DNA from: Deltaproteobacteria bacterium | Lineage (GTDB): Bacteria; Desulfobacterota; Desulfarculia; Adiutricales; Adiutricaceae | Direction of reading: 5' to 3' | Assembly (NCBI GenBank): GCA_031278795.1 | Contig: JAITJT010000068.1 | Location: forward strand, 1 to 5,602 | Length of the DNA stretch: 5,602 nt | Shown here: piece after piece, positions 1-4,733 of the stretch | Position numbering within the stretch: the first letter of the stretch is position 1 | Layout of the letters: the number at the start of each line of letters is the position of its first letter | Notes under the pieces: model-generated | Database searches by the model: none | What the model was told of the DNA's origin: nothing | The model's input: only the letters and a program-made list of their open reading frames with translations | Program-made: the position numbers and the translations under genes

Positions 1-38
1 AAGCGAGCTGGGACTAACATAGAAATGCTGTCTTTCAT
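1..38 (-). CDS. Possible start of a family-2 glycosyltransferase-like gene, running off the left edge
   Basis: On the minus strand an ATG at 38-36 opens a frame reading MKDSISMLVPAR and then leaves the window. The pattern of a short polar start, a hydrophobic beta strand and 'VPAR' is typical of the N-terminus of family-2 (GT-A fold) glycosyltransferases, which often begin 'ISVVVPARNE' or similar. Only 12 residues are visible, and no clear Shine-Dalgarno lies just upstream of the ATG, so this is a guess from a very short peptide. Alternatives are a + strand gene ending here: one frame reads KRAGTNIEMLSFID and stops at 43-45, another reads SELGLT and stops at 19-21. The sequence to the left of the window would settle it. 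Confidence 0.3.
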   Translation of the reverse strand, partial: MKDSISMLVPAR

Positions 39-428
39 AGATTAACTTAAAATTACTCACAACATTAATTCAAATTATCCTCTTCTAAATATGCTAACAT
101 TCCTTGTATCACACGAAAATAAAGTTTTTAATTCTAACCATTCATATTCATTTTTTGTAAAGCGATCGTCACTTAGGAAAAATACTAAGATTTACCATAA
201 TTTACACTCAGCAAAACCATGAGTTTATCTTTTGTTTGCCTCATATTAACTTTTATCCTAAAATAGAAAATGACATTATCTTGGGATTTCTAAGATATTT
301 CTCAGATATTTCTAAGATATCATCTTTTTTTTCTTCGATGTAACGAATTATATATACATCTTAGGATAATTCTAAATTTAATTTATACACTTAACTCCAC
401 TTGAAAGAGTCAGCTAAAAAAACTTCTT
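39..428. other. AT-rich spacer without a recognisable gene
   Basis: All frames on both strands are broken by frequent stops, and the base composition is far more AT-rich than the cbi genes. It holds the three tandem 11-mers at 287-319. The word CTAAGAT occurs at 185-191, 290-296 and 312-318, and its complement ATCTTAG at 358-364. There is a small inverted repeat CTTAG/CTAAG (172-176 and 185-189) and a short palindrome AAGAT-atc-ATCTT (315-327). These may be regulatory or may be chance in biased sequence; no promoter could be assigned with confidence. Confidence 0.6.
287..319. repeat. Three tandem 11-base repeats
   Basis: The units TTTCTAAGATA (287-297), TTTCTCAGATA (298-308) and TTTCTAAGATA (309-319) are directly adjacent and differ at one position in the middle copy. 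An 11-base period places each copy on about the same face of the DNA helix, so a cooperative protein-binding array is possible. Replication slippage in AT-rich DNA explains the pattern equally well. Confidence 0.85.
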
Positions 429-671
429 TTAGGATTTCTCTGGAGCTCCCCCTAGCCGTGCGAGTTTGTAAGCTCCTATCAATGTGTCAAAATATTTGGG
501 AAGAGCTAAAGAGGTCCCCACCCGTTCAATAAAAGACCCGCTAATCCCTGCCAAAAAATCATATTTTTTAGGTAAAAGCCGATTCTTTTAATAATATTTA
601 CCAAAATTCATTAAGGCTAAGCCTACAGGACGTTTTAGATTTAAGTAATAATAGTGCAACATTGAGCTCAT
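429..671 (-). pseudogene. Unidentified protein-like remnant on the minus strand, interrupted by one stop
   Basis: On the minus strand a 27-codon frame runs from an ATG at 671-669 to a TAA at 590-588. In the same frame it continues for 52 sense codons to a TAA at 431-429. The second part includes FLAGISGSFIERVG, then LALPKYFDTLIGAYKLARLGG, and ends APEKS. The first part includes LKRPVGLALMNFGKYY. Amino-acid composition and the locally raised GC of 440-550 look like real coding sequence in an otherwise AT-rich, stop-filled region. The simplest reading is the decayed C-terminal end of a gene, with the internal TAA and the missing upstream part as lesions. I do not recognise the family. Other explanations are a small intact gene starting at an internal TTG or GTG, or a structured RNA. 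It is separated by about 390 bases from the possible gene start at 38 on the same strand. Confidence 0.4.
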
Positions 672-744
672 AAAATCTAATTTTTAAGCTATAACACTAT
701 AAAAATTAAGATTATTAAATAATTAAATTTTCGCAAATAACGTC

Positions 745-768
745 CCTTTTCACTTGGATTGGAAAAGG
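745..768 (+). other. Inverted repeat / hairpin, 7-bp stem
   Basis: CCTTTTC (745-751) and GAAAAGG (762-768) are perfectly complementary with a 10-base loop. The stem is followed by cc and then a run of A on the + strand, so it is not a + strand terminator. Read from the minus strand, the stem is preceded by that T-rich run rather than followed by it, so it is not a typical minus-strand terminator either. It may be an operator or an RNA structure in the cbiD leader. Confidence 0.5.
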
Positions 769-810
769 CCTAAAAAACTATTCTGAGGAAATTATGTTAC
801 AATGACAGGG

Positions 811-834
811 CTGAAAAGTTGTTACACTTTTCAG
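811..834 (+). promoter_or_regulatory. Strong perfect hairpin / operator-like palindrome upstream of cbiD
   Basis: CTGAAAAGT (811-819) and ACTTTTCAG (826-834) form a perfect 9-bp inverted repeat around the loop tgttac. It lies about 295 bases before the cbiD start. No T-run follows on either side, which argues against an intrinsic terminator. Possible roles are a binding site for a dimeric repressor or a structured element in a long leader RNA. It is the longest perfect inverted repeat I noticed in the window. Confidence 0.5.
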
Positions 835-883
835 ACATTCTCTGTTCCAGTTTTTGGTAAAATCGGATCACAGATATGAATTA

Positions 884-930
884 TTGTCAGTTTCTTATCA
901 TCTCTCTAATTTGTTGATAGTTTCTTTTCA
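884..930. repeat. 17-base direct repeat, two copies 30 bases apart
   Basis: TTGTCAGTTTCTTATCA (884-900) and TTGATAGTTTCTTTTCA (914-930) match at 14 of 17 positions. The second copy runs into TTTTCACTTG (925-934), a word also present at 747-756, with TTTTCACTT again at 2239-2247. The function is unknown; it could be a paired binding site or duplicated low-complexity DNA. Confidence 0.55.
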
Positions 931-1128
931 CTTGTACCTTAAATTTTAATTCTCGAAAATGTATCTTACTTTGCATTTTCTCTTTTTTTCTCCATTCTGG
1001 ACAAGTCATCTAGTTTTATGCTAGTTTGTTGATGATTGTTGATGTTTTCTAAAACAACGGCGTGGAGAATTTTTTGTAGCGCTTCTTCTAATTATCTCTA
1101 AACGCCATCCACTTCAAGCGGGGTTTTT

Positions 1129-2223
1129 GTGGAAAAAAAAGAAAGAAAAAATCTTAAAACTGGTTTCTCCACAGGCACCGCCGCCACCGCTGCATCAGTA
1201 GCGGCGGCCGAACTTTTAATCAACGGAAAAGCCCCGGAAAAAGTCATGGTTAAGCTCCCCAAGGCCAAAACCATTATCATAGAGGTGGAGGAAGCCCACC
1301 TGGACGAAAAAAGCGCCACGGCCATCATCAAAAAGCTGGCCGGAGACGATCCAGACGTCACCAACAAGGCTCGCGTTGGCTCCATAGTGACGGAGTCCCC
1401 CACCAAAGGCATTACTATCTCCGGGGGCCCCGGGGTGGGGAGACTCACCAAGCCCGGGCTAGTGCTCCCTCCGGGGGAGTGGGCCATAAACCCGGTTCCC
1501 CGCTCCATGATTAAGGATAACCTGAGCCCCTACCTCGAAGAAATCGAAGGCGGCCTGTCGGTGGTCATCTTCATAGAAAAGGGGGAGCTCCTGGCCAAGC
1601 GCACCCTAAACCCCCGCTTGGGCATAGTGGGGGGACTCTCGGTCTTAGGCACCACCGGCCTGGTGAGGCCCTTTTCCAACGCCGCCTACATTGCCACAAT
1701 AGATGCCGCCATGGACGTGGCCAAGGCCCAGGGCCTAGACGAGATTGTGCTTACCACGGGCGGGCGCAGCGAGACCTTTGGCCGGGAGGCCAGGCCCGAT
1801 CTGCCGGAGGAGGCCTTTGTCCAGATAGCGGATTTTTACAAAGACGGCCTCACCCACGCGGTGAAACACAAGTTCGCGACCATTGGCCTCTCCATCTTCT
1901 TTGGGAAGGCCGTGAAGCAGGCGGCTGGCATCCCCTACACCCACGCCCACAAGAGCGACTTGGATCTAAGCCCCCTCTCAGGCTACCTGTCCCATCTCCC
2001 AAGAAAAGTACGTAATGAGATAGTAAAAGCCCCCACGGCCCTGGCCGCCTTAGAGATTCTCAAGCTCAACAACGCAACCGACGCCGTCCCCTACGTGGCC
2101 CGCGAGGTACTCAAGACCGCCAGGGGCTTCACCGGGCCAGGCCCAAAGATCTGGGTGCGGATTTTCGATTTTGACGGCTCCATCCTGGCCTACGAGGAAA
2201 CCAAGAAGGCCTTAAAAGTCTAA
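1129..2223 (+). CDS. cbiD: Cobalt-precorrin-5B (C1)-methyltransferase CbiD
   Basis: CbiD uses S-adenosylmethionine to methylate C1 of cobalt-precorrin-5B, giving cobalt-precorrin-6A, in the cytoplasmic anaerobic cobalamin pathway. The 364-residue length is normal for the family. Visible family signatures are KTGFSTGTAATAA (residues 11-23), DPDVTNKA (74-81), a glycine-rich block with GVGRLTKPG (102-110) and AINPVPRSMI (119-128), and NPRLGIVGGLSVLGTTG (161-177). Toward the C-terminus THAHKSDLDL (271-280) occupies the place of the usual histidine/lysine motif. Many family members have Cys in the early 'TGTCAAAA' motif; here it is Ala. The start is GTG at 1129: the frame is closed by TAA at 1099-1101 and no ATG lies between, with a weak GGGG (1120-1123) five bases ahead. 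Codons 2-8 are very A-rich (an A8 run at 1133-1140), giving a lysine/glutamate-rich N-terminus. It is the first gene of the visible cbi block. Confidence 0.95.
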   Translation: MEKKERKNLKTGFSTGTAATAASVAAAELLINGKAPEKVMVKLPKAKTIIIEVEEAHLDEKSATAIIKKLAGDDPDVTNKARVGSIVTESPTKGITISGGPGVGRLTKPGLVLPPGEWAINPVPRSMIKDNLSPYLEEIEGGLSVVIFIEKGELLAKRTLNPRLGIVGGLSVLGTTGLVRPFSNAAYIATIDAAMDVAKAQGLDEIVLTTGGRSETFGREARPDLPEEAFVQIADFYKDGLTHAVKHKFATIGLSIFFGKAVKQAAGIPYTHAHKSDLDLSPLSGYLSHLPRKVRNEIVKAPTALAALEILKLNNATDAVPYVAREVLKTARGFTGPGPKIWVRIFDFDGSILAYEETKKALKV

Positions 2224-2240
2224 AACTTATTTTTTTTCTT

Positions 2241-2291
2241 TTCACTTATTCACTATTCATTTTTCGCTATTCACTATGTCCCTATTCACTT
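2241..2291. repeat. Degenerate tandem heptamers of TTCACTA type
   Basis: Reading in register: TTCACTTA, TTCACTA, TTCATTT, TTCGCTA, TTCACTA, TGTCCCTA, TTCACTT. That is seven units of 7-8 bases, two of them exact TTCACTA. The array starts 18 bases after the cbiD stop codon. Such heptamer arrays resemble slippage-generated intergenic repeats; no function is evident. Confidence 0.75.
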
Positions 2292-2378
2292 TGTAGGTAT
2301 TTATTTTTTCGCAAATCACTACTTTTTCCAACTCACTCCTTTGCTTTTTTCGCTTAAAAATTAAACATAACGTTAAAA

Positions 2379-2413
2379 ACTAGTTATATTTTTATTTGCC
2401 AACATATACTAGT
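2379..2413. repeat. AT-rich inverted repeat with ACTAGT ends
   Basis: ACTAGT occurs at 2379-2384 and 2408-2413. The inward bases ATAT (2386-2389) and ATAT (2404-2407) extend the pairing to 10 bp with one bulged T at 2385. The right arm overlaps the end of the putative -35 box TTGCCA. It could be an operator or chance in AT-rich sequence. Confidence 0.4.
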
Positions 2414-2479
2414 AATTCTTATCTTCGCCTTATAGCGTCTAACGCTTGCTATATTTATATTTTACTTATAAACTATAAT
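2396..2479 (+). promoter_or_regulatory. Candidate internal promoter(s) for cbiET
   Basis: TTGCCA (2396-2401) and TATCTT (2420-2425) lie 18 bases apart and resemble sigma-70-type -35 and -10 boxes. A second, perfect TATAAT (2474-2479) lies 71 bases before the cbiET start. It has no good -35 at normal spacing: TTGCTA at 2446-2451 is 22 bases away. In sequence this AT-rich such matches are expected by chance, so this is only a candidate. Confidence 0.25.
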
Positions 2480-2550
2480 GCTAGTTCTTTTTAACATTAC
2501 CAACACTTATTAATTAGAACTTAAAATTCATCCATCCACACGAGTTTTTT

Positions 2551-3795
2551 ATGAGCGAAACACCGCAGACGAACATAACCGGATCAGTTACCCTCATAGG
2601 CCTGGATAGGGCCAGCGACCTCACTCCCCAAATAGAGAAGATCCTGGAAACGTCCGATCTAATAGCCGGCCCCAGCCGCTGGCTAGACGAGCTGGGACGC
2701 TTCAAGACGGAAAAACTCCCTCTTTCCGGAAAGCTTGATGACTGGTTGAGGGACATAGAAAAAAGGTCCCAGAGCCAAAACACGGCTGTACTCGCCTCAG
2801 GGGACCCCAACTTTTACGGGCTATCCAAAAGACTTTTGGAGATTATCCCAGCCGCTAGGGTGAGGATAATCCCCGGCACCACGACAGTTCAGAAGGCCTT
2901 CGCGAGGCTCAAGACCTCCTGGGCGGACGTGCCCGTGGTGAGCCTCCACGGTAGAGGCTTCAACCGGGAGTTCTTTCCGGCTTTGTACCGGGCCGGAAAG
3001 CCAAGCTCACCCGGGTTCTTGGCGGTCTACACGGATCCCGTGAACACCCCCAGCCTCATTAGCCAGAAGATCCTGGAGCGGGGCTTGGACGGCTGGAAGG
3101 TAACCGTTTGTGAAGATCTTGATACCGATAGTGAAAGAATCAGAACCTTAAGCCTGGAGGTGGCCGCCAAGACAGAGTTCTCGGACTTGAACCTCACGGT
3201 CTTAGAGCGGGAGATCCCCTTTCCGCCCATAAAGATTGGCGCCCCGGAGATGGATTTCGCCCACGAGGAGGGCATGATAACCAAAAGCGAGGTGAGGGCC
3301 GTGGCCCTCTCCAAGCTGTCCCTCACCGGCATCGAGACCCTCTGGGACATAGGAACCGGCTCAGGGGCCGTGGCCATAGAGGCCGCGAGCCTGCTTCCCT
3401 ACGGGGAGGTATTTGGCATTGAGAAAAACCCCTCCCGCCACGCCCAGGCGAGGCAGAACGTCTCCCTCCACGGGGCCGCCAACGTGAACATCCTCCTAGG
3501 AGACGCCAAGGAAATAATAAAGACCCTCCCCCCGCCCGATAGGGTATTTTTAGGGGGTGGTGGACAGGATCTAGAATTCCTCATAGAAGAGTGCAAGAAG
3601 GTACTAAGCCCCAAAGGCGTGATAGTGGCCTCGGTCATTAGCCTCAAGAGCCTCAAGCAGGCTGTTTCAGCGCTCACGGGCGAAAACGGGCTTCCGGACG
3701 TGACCCAGGTGCTCATCTCCAAAAGCCATTCACTCGCAGACACTTTTTACTTCAAGCCTCTTAATCCTATCTACTTGGTTAAAGGCGAATTTTAA
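2551..3795 (+). CDS. cbiET: CbiET fusion: cobalt-precorrin-6B C5/C15-methyltransferase and C12 decarboxylase
   Basis: This two-domain enzyme, equivalent in order to CobL, converts cobalt-precorrin-6B to cobalt-precorrin-8. The CbiT part methylates C15 and decarboxylates the C12 acetate; the CbiE part methylates C5. Residues about 11-220 are CbiE, a tetrapyrrole-methylase fold with LASGDPNFYG (81-90), IPGTTTVQ (107-114) and VSLHGR (130-135). Residues about 230-414 are CbiT, a class I SAM methyltransferase with MITKSEVRA (242-250), the SAM loop LWDIGTGSGAVAIEA (264-278), acidic GIEKN (289-293), GDAKE (317-321) and PDRVFLGGGG (329-338). The 414-residue length matches CobL/CbiET fusions. The first glycine loop of CbiE reads LIGLDRASDL (15-24) instead of the usual glycine-rich GxGPG form. 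The ATG at 2551 is the only Met start before an upstream in-frame TAG, preceded by a weak GAG and a six-T spacer. The stop lies inside the first copy of a downstream repeat. Confidence 0.95.
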   Translation: MSETPQTNITGSVTLIGLDRASDLTPQIEKILETSDLIAGPSRWLDELGRFKTEKLPLSGKLDDWLRDIEKRSQSQNTAVLASGDPNFYGLSKRLLEIIPAARVRIIPGTTTVQKAFARLKTSWADVPVVSLHGRGFNREFFPALYRAGKPSSPGFLAVYTDPVNTPSLISQKILERGLDGWKVTVCEDLDTDSERIRTLSLEVAAKTEFSDLNLTVLEREIPFPPIKIGAPEMDFAHEEGMITKSEVRAVALSKLSLTGIETLWDIGTGSGAVAIEAASLLPYGEVFGIEKNPSRHAQARQNVSLHGAANVNILLGDAKEIIKTLPPPDRVFLGGGGQDLEFLIEECKKVLSPKGVIVASVISLKSLKQAVSALTGENGLPDVTQVLISKSHSLADTFYFKPLNPIYLVKGEF

Positions 3796-3852
3796 TTAAT
3801 AGGCGAATTTTAATCAGTTTCGCGAATTTTAATCAGTTTCGCGAATTTTAAT
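3785..3852. repeat. Tandem repeats beginning inside the 3' end of cbiET
   Basis: GCGAATTTTAAT occurs four times, at 3785-3796, 3803-3814, 3822-3833 and 3841-3852, with periods of 18, 19 and 19. Copies 2 and 3 are identical over the full 19-base unit GCGAATTTTAATCAGTTTC. Copy 1 contains the last sense codons (Glu-Phe) and stop of cbiET, so the array looks like a duplication of the gene's 3' tip. All later copies lie after the stop and do not change the protein. Confidence 0.85.
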
Positions 3853-3855
3853 TAA

Positions 3856-3953
3856 GAGAAAACAAAAAGCGATTCTATAGGCCAAACAAAGATAAGCTCA
3901 TAAAGAGCAAAACAAAGATCAGATCATAAAGGCAAAAGAAAGGCTAAATCATG
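3856..3953. repeat. Four degenerate ~25-base repeats leading into the cbiF start
   Basis: Units start at about 3856, 3881, 3905 and 3931, with periods of 25, 24 and 26. Each has a core like AAAACAAA, then a short variable part, then a TCATAAA-like end (TCTATAG, TCATAAA, TCATAAA, TCATGG). In the last unit the core reads AAAAGAAAGG and supplies the Shine-Dalgarno GAAAGG (3938-3943), and its end supplies the ATG of cbiF at 3951. Earlier units carry ATA where the last carries ATG. Confidence 0.65.
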
Positions 3954-4733
3954 GACATACCAAACAATGCCATAATCTTTGTGGGGGCTGGCCCCGGAGA
4001 CCCAGAGTTCATCACCGTAGCCGGAAAGAAGGCGCTGGAGCAGGCGGATTTGATAGTGACCGCTGGGTCACTTGTTAATCCCGAGATCCTTAACTACCGC
4101 AAGCCCGAGTGCCAGGTGGTGGACTCGGCCCCTCTTAATCTCAAGGAGATAACCGACTGCCTAATTGAGGCGCATAAGAAGGATAAGAAGGTGGTGAGAC
4201 TCCACACCGGAGACCCCTCGGTCTACGGCGCCATCTATGAGCAGTTCCTTGTCTTAAAAGAGCACAATGTGCCCTACGTGGTAATCCCCGGCGTCTCCGC
4301 CGCCATGGCCGGGGCAGCTGCCCTGGGCCTGGAGTTTACCCTTCCGGAGATAACCCAGACCCTAATTATCACCCGCATCCAGGGCCGCACCCCCATGCCC
4401 CAGGGAGAGGATCTAGCGTCCTTAGCCTCCCACCGGGCATCTCTTGCGCTCTACCTCTCAGCGGCCGAGGGTGACGAGGTGAGTAAGATCTTATCCGAGG
4501 CCTACGGCGCGGACGCGCCGGTGGCCATGCTCTACCGGGTCTCCTGGAAGGACGCCAGGGTAATCTGGACCACAGCCAAGGACCTTCCCCAGGCCCTCAA
4601 GGACGAGAAGCTGGATCGCCACACCCTCATGCTCACGGGTCCGGCCCTGGCGGCCCTCAAAAACGGAGAAAACACCCCCAAGTCCAGGCTCTACGCCAAG
4701 GAGTTCGGCCACGCCCATCGCGAGGGGAAATAG
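3951..4733 (+). CDS. cbiF: Cobalt-precorrin-4 C11-methyltransferase CbiF
   Basis: CbiF transfers a methyl group from S-adenosylmethionine to C11 of cobalt-precorrin-4, giving cobalt-precorrin-5A, the substrate of CbiG encoded next. The 260-residue length is typical. It shows the tetrapyrrole-methylase fold: VGAGPGDP (residues 11-18), VRLHTGDPSVYG (82-93), VIPGVSA (111-117) and the CbiF/CobM-type segment LIITRIQGRTPMP (138-150). The neighbourhood (cbiD, cbiET, cbiG) favours the anaerobic CbiF name over CobM, the aerobic counterpart acting on precorrin-4. The ATG at 3951 is supported by GAAAGG (3938-3943) seven bases upstream and by the Gly-rich loop starting at the expected distance. The 155-base spacer from cbiET is repeat-filled. 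Downstream, its TAG is immediately followed by the cbiG ATG, so the two are probably co-transcribed and translationally coupled. Confidence 0.95.
   Translation: MDIPNNAIIFVGAGPGDPEFITVAGKKALEQADLIVTAGSLVNPEILNYRKPECQVVDSAPLNLKEITDCLIEAHKKDKKVVRLHTGDPSVYGAIYEQFLVLKEHNVPYVVIPGVSAAMAGAAALGLEFTLPEITQTLIITRIQGRTPMPQGEDLASLASHRASLALYLSAAEGDEVSKILSEAYGADAPVAMLYRVSWKDARVIWTTAKDLPQALKDEKLDRHTLMLTGPALAALKNGENTPKSRLYAKEFGHAHREGK
4722..4727 (+). promoter_or_regulatory. Shine-Dalgarno of cbiG inside the end of cbiF
   Basis: GAGGGG lies six bases before the cbiG ATG at 4734 and within the last codons of cbiF. It is the best ribosome-binding site in the window and fixes the cbiG start directly after the cbiF stop. 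Confidence 0.8.

Larger units (their letters stand above)
672..1128. other. AT-rich upstream region of cbiD
   Basis: This 457-base stretch has no gene I can support. It contains the hairpins at 745-768 and 811-834, the 17-base direct repeat at 884-930, and a TGTTGATGAT-type tandem at about 1027-1045. A promoter for cbiD should lie here if the operon starts at cbiD. Candidate boxes, for example TTGGAT (754-759) with TATTCT (779-784) at 19-base spacing, or TTGTTG (1026-1031) with TAAAAC (1050-1055), are too weak to call. I found no B12-box-like sequence of a cobalamin riboswitch. Confidence 0.6.
2224..2550. other. AT-rich, repeat-bearing cbiD-cbiET spacer
   Basis: A 327-base gap is long for neighbouring genes of one pathway and holds no coding sequence I can support. 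It begins with a T-run just after the cbiD stop, preceded only by a feeble AAGT/ACTT inverted repeat (about 2215-2228), so a terminator is not convincing. It contains heptamer repeats (2241-2291), an AT-rich inverted repeat (2379-2413), a small palindrome AGCGT-cta-ACGCT (2434-2446) and promoter-like boxes further right. cbiET may therefore have its own promoter. Confidence 0.65.

Noticed and set aside
1..45. C-terminal end of an upstream + strand gene (frames ending at 21 or 45).
   Set aside because: Two frames are possible and neither is distinctive. The minus-strand reading resembles a known N-terminus better, although this is not settled.
421..560. A structured RNA (6S- or SRP-like), because of local GC rise and phrases such as TTTCTCTGGAG.
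   Set aside because: No closing long stem or family-specific core could be found, and the minus-strand protein-like reading explains the composition better.
802..879. A 25-codon + strand frame starting ATG at 802 (MTGLKSCYTF...), with AGGA at 786-789.
   Set aside because: The Shine-Dalgarno spacing is long (12 bases), the frame overlaps the 811-834 hairpin, and the peptide has no recognisable features. A short frame like this is expected by chance.
2211..2240. Intrinsic terminator after cbiD (AAGT/ACTT pairing followed by T8).
   Set aside because: The stem is only about 4 bp and A/T-rich. The T-run alone in such AT-rich DNA is not evidence enough.
3785..3953. A CRISPR array, because of regularly spaced repeats.
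   Set aside because: The units are short, tandem without unique spacers of constant length, AT-rich and gene-overlapping, and no cas genes are present.
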